Assembly: GCA_903994795.1 (NCBI GenBank)
Contig: CAJEYI010000005.1
Coordinates: forward strand, 1-47,488
Reading direction: 5' to 3'
DNA length: 47,488 nt
From: an uncultured bacterium
GTDB lineage: Bacteria > Patescibacteriota > Minisyncoccia > Phycocordibacterales > Phycocordibacteraceae
Position numbers and translations under genes: made by a program. Position 1 is the stretch's first letter. Each line of letters begins with the position of its first letter. This document shows positions 28,034 to 37,529 of this stretch, in pieces. Under the pieces are notes generated by a model that saw nothing but the letters and a program-made list of their open reading frames with translations, did not search any database and was not told where the DNA came from.

Positions 28034-28434
28034 AAAAACTCACCGAACATCTACCAATCATCATCTTCGTCGCAATGCTTGTGTTCTCAATGGCGTGGCT
28101 GGCTCCAATCAAACCAGTCTCAGCCCAAGGGATGCCGATCATCATCGGCACGCAAACCGCCGTTTCTGGGTGCTCTTGGCCCACGGCGTATGTAGCAGTG
28201 AGTAATGGTCTGGCGATCTGTCCGCTGAGCCTGCCAACCGGTCCAGCATTGGCGATTGCGGTTAACGGCGGCCCGTTCACCCAAATACCAATGGCGATCA
28301 CGACTACGGGGGTGACCTCGTTCAATGGCCGGACGGGTGCGGTCACGCTGACCGATGCGGACGTGACTGGTACGGGACTCAAGGTCGCAACGACGGTCAC
28401 GGGCACTTTCACCGCGACTTCAACGCCGCAATAG
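28030..28434 (+). CDS. exported hypothetical protein, fibre-tip-like
   Basis: ATG at 28030 overlapping the upstream stop; signal-like MKKLTEHLPIIIFVAMLVFSMAWLAPIKPVSA; VTSFNGRTGAVTLTDADVTGTG fibre motif. Confidence 0.6.
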   Translation: MKKLTEHLPIIIFVAMLVFSMAWLAPIKPVSAQGMPIIIGTQTAVSGCSWPTAYVAVSNGLAICPLSLPTGPALAIAVNGGPFTQIPMAITTTGVTSFNGRTGAVTLTDADVTGTGLKVATTVTGTFTATSTPQ

Positions 28435-28444
28435 GAAAGGGACA

Positions 28445-28681
28445 GTGGGCATGATGAATGGGGACGGCGCGAACAGAAGCAACGGTGGCAAATTAAATGT
28501 AGGAGACTGGGCACACATCATCCAGATCATTGCGCTCGTGTTTTCGATAGGTGTCGTCTACCAGAAATTCGACATTTTCACCGCGCAGGTATCGGTCCAC
28601 ACGCAACAATTGGACCGGATCGAACACTACCTGTCGTCCCACGACGCTAACTACTGGCAACAGTCGAAGAGGGACGAATGA
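28445..28681 (+). CDS. small membrane protein (holin/lysis-accessory-like)
   Basis: 78 aa with one TM-like segment WAHIIQIIALVFSIGVVY and charged C-terminal tail. Confidence 0.45.
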   Translation: MGMMNGDGANRSNGGKLNVGDWAHIIQIIALVFSIGVVYQKFDIFTAQVSVHTQQLDRIEHYLSSHDANYWQQSKRDE

Positions 28682-28694
28682 CGGACAAGAAATT

Positions 28695-29105
28695 ATGAAC
28701 TTCGTTGTCCAACGCGAGACGGCAAGCGTGGCGTCGGTCCTCGGCCAATTACTGATCGATGGGAAACCCAACTGCTATACATTGGAGCCTCCTTACGCGT
28801 CAGACACGGTTAAGCCTCGCGCGATCCCAGCAGGAACTTATGATCTCGACATCGAGTACTCGCCACGCTTTGCGCGACTAATGCCGCACGTCCTGAACGT
28901 GCCCGGCTTCACCGGAATATTGATTCATTGGGGAAACTATCCCGAAGACACAGAAGGTTGTACCATCGTCGGAACGATGGAGAGTGCAAATTTTGTTGGG
29001 CATTCAGTGGCCGCTTTCAATACACTGTTTCAGACGATCCAAGACGCGGTGGCAGAAGGGCCTCAGACTATTACTTATCTCGATCCACCACAGGAGGCAG
29101 CATGA
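28695..29105 (+). CDS. DUF5675-family-like protein
   Basis: ATG at 28695; CYTLEPPYASDTVKPRAIPAGTYDLDIEYSPRFARLMPHVLNVPGFTGILIHWGNYPEDTEGCTIVG. Confidence 0.75.
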   Translation: MNFVVQRETASVASVLGQLLIDGKPNCYTLEPPYASDTVKPRAIPAGTYDLDIEYSPRFARLMPHVLNVPGFTGILIHWGNYPEDTEGCTIVGTMESANFVGHSVAAFNTLFQTIQDAVAEGPQTITYLDPPQEAA

Positions 29106-29353
29106 AGTCAATCTGGGCATGGTTCAAGGAAAATTGGAAGAGCAACTTGATCGCTACGGTTGCCATTATCTACTCAGCACAGCAATTCACAGCGGGAGTT
29201 GCGGCTTGGGAGAATCACCAATCGACCAATTGGAGGGCTGCTTGGCTCAGCCTTCTCGTCGCGGCAGTGGGTTATGTCGTGAAAGACTCTTCGACTCACT
29301 CGACAAGCGCACAAGTCACGCAAGCTACGATCAAAGCGAATGGAGGCAAGTAA
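29102..29353 (+). CDS. small two-TM membrane protein (holin-like)
   Basis: MKSIWAWFKENWKSNLIATVAIIYSAQQFTAG ... AAWLSLLVAAVGYVV. Confidence 0.45.
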   Translation: MKSIWAWFKENWKSNLIATVAIIYSAQQFTAGVAAWENHQSTNWRAAWLSLLVAAVGYVVKDSSTHSTSAQVTQATIKANGGK

Positions 29354-29937
29354 TGGAGACTCGGAGAGGATTTGTTCAACGCGCGGCAATGTTTCTTGGG
29401 GCGCTCACCATTTCAGGCAGCACGATGATCCTGACGGGGTGCGCTGACGTGGCAAATGATCTTGTAACAGCATTTCAGGCCATTCTGGTCATCCTCAGCG
29501 CCGCGGGGATAGTTCCGGGCGGCGCGGTCGTCGTAGCGGCCTTAAACGCTGTCCTGAGCGCCGTGCAAGAGTATCTAAACGCTCCTGCGGCCGACAAGGC
29601 CACGGTTGGCATGAAACTGGCCCTGATCATCGCCGACGCTCAAGCCGACCTACAGACCTGGTTCACCAATCTGAATCTGACCGGGACGCTGGCTGTGGTC
29701 ATAGAAAGCCTTGTGAGTGTCGTTCTCTCGACTCTCGCCGGATTCTTGCCGCCTCTGCCAGTTCCACCAACGGAGTCAGTCAAGGTCCGAGCGGCTAAAC
29801 TCTTGCGAAACCAGATTGTTTACAAGCCCGCGCCGACAATTATCTGTAGTCGCAGTGGGTTGAAGTCGGCTTCGAATCTTTTCCGCAACGCTTTCAACGC
29901 GGCGGAGACAACGAATGGCTACTCAAAGACGTTCTAA
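29353..29937 (+). CDS. putative Tat-type lipoprotein, hypothetical
   Basis: ATG at 29353; METRRGFVQRAAMFLGALTISGSTMILTGCADV combines an RR motif with lipobox LTGC. Confidence 0.55.
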   Translation: METRRGFVQRAAMFLGALTISGSTMILTGCADVANDLVTAFQAILVILSAAGIVPGGAVVVAALNAVLSAVQEYLNAPAADKATVGMKLALIIADAQADLQTWFTNLNLTGTLAVVIESLVSVVLSTLAGFLPPLPVPPTESVKVRAAKLLRNQIVYKPAPTIICSRSGLKSASNLFRNAFNAAETTNGYSKTF

Positions 29938-29950
29938 TCGGAGATGACGC

Positions 29951-30721
29951 ATGGCTCGTAACTTAGGACGGAACGTAGCACCGCCGATGCCGGCGCACAG
30001 GATGCTGACGAGGGTGTCCCCCGACCTGCCTCTCGCGGTGGATTTAAGCGCTAATTGCGGCCCGATCAAGAACCAGGGCGACCTTGGTTCCTGTACCGGC
30101 CACGCCTTTGCTTCGGCTCTCGAATGGATATTCCGAGCGTACTTCAAAAAGCAACCGATCCTGAGTCCGCTCTATGTGTATGCACAAGAGTTGATCGCGG
30201 ATGGCGACTTCCCGGACGATGACGGCAGTGATGGAGAAACCGGCTGCAATGTGGTCATTGCAAACGGCGCTTGCGAGGACTCGCTTTATCCTGACGCTTC
30301 GCAAACCATCCAGCAACCAACCCCGGCCATGAACACGAATGCGGCACAGTATCGCATGGGGGCCTATCACGGACTGCTTGGATCAGCGGTGGCTCAATCA
30401 GTCCTTGGCGACAAGGTCCCGTGGCCGGTGGAGATCGGCTTCACGGTCGATGACAACTTCCAATCGGACGACGTAGCCGCGAACGGCATTTATGTGCCGA
30501 GCGGAACGAGCATCAACGAGGGCCATGAAGTATTGCTCGTCGGATACGACCTGGCGCCAACTCCGACTTTCCGCCCCGCTGCCTGCCCTCCGGCATTCAA
30601 GTGTCAGAATTCGTGGGGAGCAGACTGGGGGCTTGACGGCTATTTCTGGATGGCCGTGTCAGTGCTTGATGCTAGCGACACTGATCTGAAGATCACGCAC
30701 AGCGGAAGCCCCTGGCCGTGA
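29951..30721 (+). CDS. papain-like (C1A-type) cysteine peptidase
   Basis: IKNQGDLGSCTGHAFASALEW (Gln/Cys), EGHEVLLVGYD (His), CQNSWGADWGLDGYFWM (Asn). Confidence 0.85.
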   Translation: MARNLGRNVAPPMPAHRMLTRVSPDLPLAVDLSANCGPIKNQGDLGSCTGHAFASALEWIFRAYFKKQPILSPLYVYAQELIADGDFPDDDGSDGETGCNVVIANGACEDSLYPDASQTIQQPTPAMNTNAAQYRMGAYHGLLGSAVAQSVLGDKVPWPVEIGFTVDDNFQSDDVAANGIYVPSGTSINEGHEVLLVGYDLAPTPTFRPAACPPAFKCQNSWGADWGLDGYFWMAVSVLDASDTDLKITHSGSPWP

Positions 30722-30975
30722 GCGATCCGCAGTACAACAACGTTGAGGTTTCAACCGGAGAAGACGACATGCCGAAACTCTCGAAGCGAGCGTCGAAAAA
30801 GGCGAAGCGCACAAGGGTTCACGAGGAGATGAGCAAATTCAAGCGCGGAGATCTTCATAGTGGATCGAAGCATGGCCGCGTAGTGAAATCGCGCAGACAG
30901 GCAATTGCGATCGCGCTCTCGGAGTCTGGTCAGTCTCGGAAACGTCGCAAGAAGAAAGCACGAACGAAGCGGTGA
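30718..30975 (+). CDS. DUF6496-like small basic protein with capsid-N-terminus-like extension
   Basis: EEMSKFKRGDLHSGSKHGRVVKSRRQAIAIALSESGQSRKR; GTG start overlaps the upstream stop. An internal ATG at 30769 is an alternative start. Confidence 0.7.
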   Translation: MSDPQYNNVEVSTGEDDMPKLSKRASKKAKRTRVHEEMSKFKRGDLHSGSKHGRVVKSRRQAIAIALSESGQSRKRRKKKARTKR

Positions 30976-30978
30976 ACG

Positions 30979-32301
30979 GTGCCAGCATTCTCGTGGTTAA
31001 CGTATCTTCAAGCTCGGAAAGCTCTCGCTGCGCGACTAGCGATCATCTGGTCTTACGATCCATCGAATAACTTCTGGAGCGATCAAGAATTAGGTTTCTG
31101 GATTCTCGAAGCGCTAAGAACCTGGAATGCCCTGACCGAGCAATGGAATGCTAACTTCTCGTTCCTCTCAAACGCAAATCAAACCTGGTACTCTGTTTCC
31201 ACGCTTTCCGGCTCTCCCCGCCTTCGCACCCTCACTGACGCCTACCTCTACACCGCAATGCAACTCCACTTGCTCGAACCACCCACGGCAGCCGGAGCGT
31301 GGACCGGGACCTCGCAGTTCTCATTGGCCGATCTTCAGTACGCTTTGCAGAGACGCAGAGATGAGGTGATCCAAGTCTCGGCATGTAGCCTAGCGCAACT
31401 TCCCGCGCTGGCTTCAACCCCGAATACACTCAGAACGATCTTCCCGGACTCAACGCTTGAGCCAGTTCGCGCACGATTTATCCCAGCGGCAGGCTTCGGC
31501 TCGCCGGTGACTTTGACGCGGGAAGATACGCTCGTCTTCGATGCTTTCGAGCCTTCGCACGCTCAATCGCCCCAGATACCGTCTTCTTGGAGTGCAGTCA
31601 CAGAACCGCCCCTGGCGATGGACGTGGACACCCCTCCGAATGTGGCTGGAGAGTACGACGTAATTTCTCTACAGGCAGGGGCGGTGTTCGCTCCCCCGGC
31701 GGCTACGCTTCTAGGGGTTCCGGATGACTGGAGCTGGGTGTGCAAGTGGGGTGCTCTCGCCGATCTATTAGGGCGTGAATCCGAGGCCACAGATCGCTTG
31801 AGAGCCGATTACTGCCTCAAAAGGTATCAGACTGGCCTGAAAGCGATGGCAGCCTCTAATTGGCTCCTGAGCGCCACTATAAACGGCCAGCCGGTTGACA
31901 CTCCGGCGCTCAAGGAGATGGACGCCTTTTCTCCAGAGTGGGAAGAAAATGCTTCCGCCTGGTCAAGTCTTATTCAGGCAGGAATGGACTTTGTCGCACC
32001 ATGCCCAGTAGGTTCAAGTCTGGGGATCGGATTGGTACTCGTCGGCAACGCTCCAGTGCCGGTACTTGATACCGACTACGTTCAGGTCAGCCGCGACCAG
32101 TTCGATGTGATTCTCGACTACGCGCAGACGCTCGCAAGTTTCAAGATGGGCGGCGCTGAGTTCGCGGCGACGAAAGACTTAGAAAACAACTTCATGGCCG
32201 CGGCGGTCCAGACGAACAAACGCTTGGCGAATCTCGGGTTGTACCGAGATGTTGCAGGACAGGTGGGCCAGAAACAGAATATTCAGCAGCCGAGAGAGTA
32301 G
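30979..32301 (+). CDS. hypothetical virion protein
   Basis: 440-aa ORF in late operon. Confidence 0.5.
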   Translation: MPAFSWLTYLQARKALAARLAIIWSYDPSNNFWSDQELGFWILEALRTWNALTEQWNANFSFLSNANQTWYSVSTLSGSPRLRTLTDAYLYTAMQLHLLEPPTAAGAWTGTSQFSLADLQYALQRRRDEVIQVSACSLAQLPALASTPNTLRTIFPDSTLEPVRARFIPAAGFGSPVTLTREDTLVFDAFEPSHAQSPQIPSSWSAVTEPPLAMDVDTPPNVAGEYDVISLQAGAVFAPPAATLLGVPDDWSWVCKWGALADLLGRESEATDRLRADYCLKRYQTGLKAMAASNWLLSATINGQPVDTPALKEMDAFSPEWEENASAWSSLIQAGMDFVAPCPVGSSLGIGLVLVGNAPVPVLDTDYVQVSRDQFDVILDYAQTLASFKMGGAEFAATKDLENNFMAAAVQTNKRLANLGLYRDVAGQVGQKQNIQQPRE

Positions 32302-35154
32302 ATGGGCAAGCCATACGAGAGACCGAAAGCCGGGGAAAGACTGGGGATGCACGGGATGGATCTCGTCAATCCCCCCGATGGCCTGCGTCCCGGCAAGTTC
32401 GCCTACGCTCAAAATGTCCGCGCTTATGTCGGCGAGCGCACAGCACCGCGAGCACAAGAGGGCTCATCGGTGATGACGCTCGGAGCTTCGGTGCACTCAC
32501 TTCGCAGGCTGAACGACCTGACTCCCGCGGGCCCGCCACTGGGATACGTTCTCATCGGAGGCGCTGCTGGGATTCTCTATGCGAACGGCGTGCAGGTTGC
32601 GAGCGGATTGAGCGGTAATCCTCTATCACTGATTCCCTTCAGGCCAGCGGCGAGCGTGCAGCCGTGGATGTATGTGGGCGATTCGGCGACAAGCGGAGTT
32701 TTTATCGACTCGTCCACGGGCAGCACGGCCGTCCCAAACGGAATGCTCAAGGTTCGCTCGGATGGCCTCTGTTACTCGATGGGCATCGAAGAACCGCAAG
32801 CCGCACCGACAATCACTTCGGTTCCGGTCCCATCGGCTTCGGCAATTTCTCTGTTGGGACAGGTTCAGGTTCAGTACTGGCTGGACTCTCCACACTCAGG
32901 TCCGGTCGCACAATACATCTGGAGAAATGCCGGTGATACAAGCGGCACAGGCCCGATACGCAGCAGCACGCCTCCCGCCGGCACAAGCGCTGGGAATTCT
33001 TTACTGTTCAATGTCCTGCCCCTCCCGCCAGGTTACGGGCTGCCGCAGATCGACTGGACGCAGTATCAAGTCTACAACGGTACGGTAAACATCGATGGTA
33101 CCGGGGTAAATATCACGTGGGTGAATGGCAGCCAGTTCGAAGGATTGTCTGCTGGCGACACGGTAATCATTGGCACAAGTCTCTTCACGATTGCAGCTTC
33201 CCCGGCGCCAACCAACACGACGTTCTCAATCACGACGGCTTATAGCCCAGCACCGGCCAACGACATAGCCTATCAAGCTGTCGCCGTCACCGGAACGGTC
33301 CCCATGTTTACCCCGGCGACCAACAATATCAACATGGCCGTGACCGGCACGTTCTATATTCCCGAGGCGGGCGACTACACGATCACGGTTCTATTCAAAG
33401 ACGATGTAATTTGGGGAATCGGGAACAGCGCTACCGGGCAAGTATCGCTCGTCAGCTACACCGGCGGGAGTTACTTCGGGCAAAATTCCTTCGTTGGTCA
33501 GACCGAAACGGCGATCAATGCTTATCCGCTCCTCCCGCGCAACCCAAACGAATTCGATGGGGGCGGGGGATTCGGCGAGGACGATGTATTTGGCGGATCG
33601 ACCGTCGTCCTCAACTTCTCGGAACCGGGCAACTATCCCTTCGAGTTCGATTGGGACTGGTGGTATCACAACTTCCCGCAGTTGACCGTTCTCGCGAGTG
33701 CGGGGAGTGTGGGAGCGGGAACGTCCCAGATTCTGCCGATCTCGCAAGAGGTCATCACCGAAGCTCAGTATCGATACACTTACCGGTCATCTGCCACGGG
33801 GGCGACCTCGAATCCCTCCCCGGAATCGATGGAGCAGACGCTTTCTGTCCTCGCGAACACGCTTGTCGCCGTCCCTTCCACGGATCCACAGGTGGACAAG
33901 ATCGACTGGTACCGCTTGGATACCGGCCTACTGAATTACACCTACGTTGGTACTGGACCGAATTCGAATGCGCCGTTTTCTGACACCCTTCTCGATACCG
34001 ACGTGGCTGCGAATCCCATCCTGGAGTTTGACAACTACCAGCCTTTCCCTTCGATTGATCTGCCGAGAGCTGGGATAGTCGATGTGACCAATGGAGTTGT
34101 CACGTGGGTTTCTGGGAATCAGTTCAACGTCCGGTGGTTGCCGGGAACAGTCATCATCGTTGGGACCGTGGCTTTCACGCTCGACAAGCGGCCTACGTCC
34201 GCGCTCCAACTGACCTGCAGCAATGTGACAGTCGAGGGCGGCGTTGAAGTTGTTGTCGTCCCTGCCAACGGCACGAATGTCGTTTACGAGATCGCGGAGC
34301 CGATCTTGGCCGCGCAGCCCTTGCCATACCTGTTCGGCCCGACCGATAACATCAATTTCATCTTTGGTGTCGGAGACCCTTTACGTCCGGGAACACTCTA
34401 CTGGTGTAAGGGGAATGATCTCGACTCCGCGCCGGATACGAACCAGCAAGACATCACAACCCCTTCCGAGGAACTGGTCAACGGCGCCATGAGCGGGGGC
34501 CGCGGAGTTGTGTTTTCAACCGAGAGAGCGTGGCTCATCCTGCCTAATTTCTTCAATGCTCTGGCGACGGTCCAGGGCACGGTCGGGTCAACCTGGACAT
34601 TACAGGAGTCGAGCATCGACCGCGGTCTATATATACCGAAAGCGTTGGCGATGGAAGCGAGCGGGAATATCTTTTTCCGCGTGAAAGACGGGATACACGT
34701 TTCTCGCGGAGGGGCGGTTTCGAAATCGATCACGGACGACGATATTTATAATCTTTTCTCGCACGAAGGCCAGACTCCACAGCCCGTCACGCGCGGCGGT
34801 TACACTGTCTGGCCTCCGAATGACAATGTGCCCCAGTATCAAAGCATGGAGTGCGCGGACGGCTATCTTTACTACGATTATCTCGACGTGAACGGCTTCT
34901 ACCGGACACTGGTTTATGACATCAAGGGCGAAGGTTGGGTTGTGGATCAGTATCAATATCCGGCGCGAATTCACCGATTAGAAGAAGGCGGAAACGTGAA
35001 TGGAACGCTCGTAGGGTGTTCCGATGGCTCCGTGCGCCCGCTGGTCGATTCCGGCGTGGAAAATGCGTGCGCGATTGTTTTGACGCGGTGCGAAACCGCC
35101 TCTGATTTAAGGGCGCTTAAACACTGGGGAGACGTTTATATAGAATGTGAATAA
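32302..35154 (+). CDS. large virion/tail protein with duplicated beta domain
   Basis: 950 aa; internal related segments NITWVNGSQFEGLSAGDTVIIGTSLFTI and VVTWVSGNQFNVRWLPGTVIIVGTVAFTL. Confidence 0.55.
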   Translation: MGKPYERPKAGERLGMHGMDLVNPPDGLRPGKFAYAQNVRAYVGERTAPRAQEGSSVMTLGASVHSLRRLNDLTPAGPPLGYVLIGGAAGILYANGVQVASGLSGNPLSLIPFRPAASVQPWMYVGDSATSGVFIDSSTGSTAVPNGMLKVRSDGLCYSMGIEEPQAAPTITSVPVPSASAISLLGQVQVQYWLDSPHSGPVAQYIWRNAGDTSGTGPIRSSTPPAGTSAGNSLLFNVLPLPPGYGLPQIDWTQYQVYNGTVNIDGTGVNITWVNGSQFEGLSAGDTVIIGTSLFTIAASPAPTNTTFSITTAYSPAPANDIAYQAVAVTGTVPMFTPATNNINMAVTGTFYIPEAGDYTITVLFKDDVIWGIGNSATGQVSLVSYTGGSYFGQNSFVGQTETAINAYPLLPRNPNEFDGGGGFGEDDVFGGSTVVLNFSEPGNYPFEFDWDWWYHNFPQLTVLASAGSVGAGTSQILPISQEVITEAQYRYTYRSSATGATSNPSPESMEQTLSVLANTLVAVPSTDPQVDKIDWYRLDTGLLNYTYVGTGPNSNAPFSDTLLDTDVAANPILEFDNYQPFPSIDLPRAGIVDVTNGVVTWVSGNQFNVRWLPGTVIIVGTVAFTLDKRPTSALQLTCSNVTVEGGVEVVVVPANGTNVVYEIAEPILAAQPLPYLFGPTDNINFIFGVGDPLRPGTLYWCKGNDLDSAPDTNQQDITTPSEELVNGAMSGGRGVVFSTERAWLILPNFFNALATVQGTVGSTWTLQESSIDRGLYIPKALAMEASGNIFFRVKDGIHVSRGGAVSKSITDDDIYNLFSHEGQTPQPVTRGGYTVWPPNDNVPQYQSMECADGYLYYDYLDVNGFYRTLVYDIKGEGWVVDQYQYPARIHRLEEGGNVNGTLVGCSDGSVRPLVDSGVENACAIVLTRCETASDLRALKHWGDVYIECE

Positions 35155-36729
35155 ATGCCGAGTCTGATCCAAGTCGCCAGCAATTTCGAGCAGGGGGCAA
35201 CAGGCGCGTTCAGCGCGACAGCGTCACAGCACTTCAATGCTCCGACGACTGCCGGCGATCTTCTCGTGTGCTTGGTGACGGCGGAAGCCACAGACAACAG
35301 TCCGAACGTTCCTACGGCTCCTACGATTTCGACGCCGGTTACTCCCGGGGTTACGTGGCTATTGGCCGGATATATGCCGAATCCCGGTGTAACTCCCGGA
35401 GTTTTTGGGGCACGCGGCATCGAATCCTGTGCCATTTTCTACGCGCTGAACGCCCCGTCATTGTCGGACGTGACAGATACATCCGTGACGGCCACGACCA
35501 CGCTATCGACCTCGGCTTGCAACGTTACATTCGAGATTCAAGAGTACCCCTCGTGGGGCGCGGTGGACTCGGTTGTCACGGGATCAGGACAATCCGGTAC
35601 GCCGACATGCGGGAATATTGAAGCGACCGGCAATGATCTGGTCGTCGTACTGAACGCCAACGGGACTTCCACGGCCGGAAGTGGCTATAACGTTCCGAGC
35701 ACAACTTTTCCAGTTTTTTGCCAATATCAAAACGTTTCCCCCGGAGCGATTTCGACAGCCTTTGGAGCCGCTTCTGCGCCAGGGTATTACTGGTCGGCAG
35801 TCGCAGTGGCTTTCGCCACTCCGATTCTCGTGGTTTCCCCGCTAGCGCTCGGTTTTACCGGCGTACAAGGGGAGGCTAGTCCTCCATCGCAGAATATCTC
35901 CATCTCGAACGGCAACGGCGGGCCGCTCGACTGGTCGGCATCTTCGGATTCTGCCTGGTTGCCGGATTCAGGCAGTGGAACAGGAGACTCTACTTTCCAG
36001 GTCGGCGTGGACATCGCGGGGCTCACGGTTGGCGTTTACGTCGGACACATCACCGTGAGCGCGGTTGGCGCACTCGATTCCCCGCAGATCGTCACGGTCA
36101 CGCTGACCATAGTTTCGGGAAGTGCCTGCATTCCGGCTGGCGGTAACGGCGCGTACTTTTCAGACCTGCAACTCTATGTCGGCCCAGCAACGGCGCTCTA
36201 CGAGTCTCCGATTCCGGGCCAGGCCATCGCGACGAACGAGTCTTACAACCAAGGCCGCACAGCCATCATCATCGACTTCAACGACAGCGAAGGCGTCTAT
36301 GCTCGCGACATGGGAGTCGTTTTCTCGTGGCCCATCAGTTCGGGAACCATCTTAGATCTGTGGCAGCCGTCGATAATTCCTCTTGACGAAGACATTCACC
36401 AGCGACTCAGTTTCCATTTCCTGATGAAGAGTCTCGGCGGTGTCGGTTGGCAGCACGCGAGAGAAATGAACGTTGCCTACAATTCGACGGATCCGGTCAC
36501 ATTGCTCCTGACTTTCGATCAGTGGCCGTCGATCACGATTACGCTTCCGAGTTCGAATGGCAGCGAGATCAAAACGAAAGTCGTTTTACCGCCGAACAAG
36601 TGGAAACTGATCGAAGGATTCTTAAGTTGTAGCGTGCCGTTTCTTTTCTGGTCGAACGACATGGAACTGAAGATCGGGACGTGGGGGAGAACGGATGGCT
36701 ACAGAGTTTTGAAACCGTTCAGTGCATGA
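35155..36729 (+). CDS. virion protein with BACON-like/Ig-like domain
   Basis: LALGFTGVQGEASPPSQNISISNGNGGPLDWSASSDSAWLPDSGSGTGDSTFQVGVDIAGLTVGVYVGHITVSA. Confidence 0.6.
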   Translation: MPSLIQVASNFEQGATGAFSATASQHFNAPTTAGDLLVCLVTAEATDNSPNVPTAPTISTPVTPGVTWLLAGYMPNPGVTPGVFGARGIESCAIFYALNAPSLSDVTDTSVTATTTLSTSACNVTFEIQEYPSWGAVDSVVTGSGQSGTPTCGNIEATGNDLVVVLNANGTSTAGSGYNVPSTTFPVFCQYQNVSPGAISTAFGAASAPGYYWSAVAVAFATPILVVSPLALGFTGVQGEASPPSQNISISNGNGGPLDWSASSDSAWLPDSGSGTGDSTFQVGVDIAGLTVGVYVGHITVSAVGALDSPQIVTVTLTIVSGSACIPAGGNGAYFSDLQLYVGPATALYESPIPGQAIATNESYNQGRTAIIIDFNDSEGVYARDMGVVFSWPISSGTILDLWQPSIIPLDEDIHQRLSFHFLMKSLGGVGWQHAREMNVAYNSTDPVTLLLTFDQWPSITITLPSSNGSEIKTKVVLPPNKWKLIEGFLSCSVPFLFWSNDMELKIGTWGRTDGYRVLKPFSA

Positions 36730-37505
36730 GCAACTCTCCAACTTCATTTCGGATGCCGTTTGTTCTCTCGGATGAAGTATCGCCAGAGGTTCAGTCGGCG
36801 ATCCGCTATGCCTTCAGTGGCCTCAAGGATTTGAACGACGCTGTCGTCGCGCTCAGGGGACAAACTTCAACATCGACCACGGTAACGACGAGCGTTTCTG
36901 GTGGCGCTTCTGGCAGCACGAGCATCGCGAGCCTGGGGCTGGTAAACCAGCAGAGCACGGGAAACTATGCGCTGGGTCTTGGAGACTTCGGTGCAATTGT
37001 TGTTCTCAGCACCACGCCAACATTCACGGTAACACTCGCGAGCTTCGTAACGCCATTCTTCGCGTTCATTTCGAACCAATGCGCCGGTGTGGCGATTCTC
37101 AATCCTGAGAGCGGCACGGTGAATGGGGATTCGAGTTGGCCGGTGCCTCCCGGTGGGTTGATGATCGTCGCCTATGACGGCACGAACTGGTGGGCGGCGA
37201 TGGCTTGGCCGCAGAATACGCCTCCGATTCCGTCGAACTTCATCACGGGCTACGACTCTGCGACCGGTGAGTTCTACCAGTCTGAGATCGTCATCGACTC
37301 TGGCGGCAGTATCACTCTCGACTCGGGCGCGACTATCATCTGCGACTCTGGTTCCACAATTGAAGATGCGACCCTCACGGGGACAACGTCGATTAAAAAC
37401 CTGCAAATCTTTGCAAATAATGGAGCAGCGCTCAGCGGCGGATTGATAGCGGGTAACCTGTACAGGGACGGCGGGAATCCCGATCACGTGTGTGTCGTTC
37501 ATTGA
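36726..37505 (+). CDS. virion protein with fibre-like C-terminus
   Basis: ATG at 36726; C-terminal GGSITLDSGATIICDSGSTIEDATLTGTTS...ALSGGLIAGNLYRDGGNPDHVCVVH. Confidence 0.55.
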   Translation: MSNSPTSFRMPFVLSDEVSPEVQSAIRYAFSGLKDLNDAVVALRGQTSTSTTVTTSVSGGASGSTSIASLGLVNQQSTGNYALGLGDFGAIVVLSTTPTFTVTLASFVTPFFAFISNQCAGVAILNPESGTVNGDSSWPVPPGGLMIVAYDGTNWWAAMAWPQNTPPIPSNFITGYDSATGEFYQSEIVIDSGGSITLDSGATIICDSGSTIEDATLTGTTSIKNLQIFANNGAALSGGLIAGNLYRDGGNPDHVCVVH

Positions 37506-37529
37506 CAGGTAGGGCATAATGGTGGAGTT

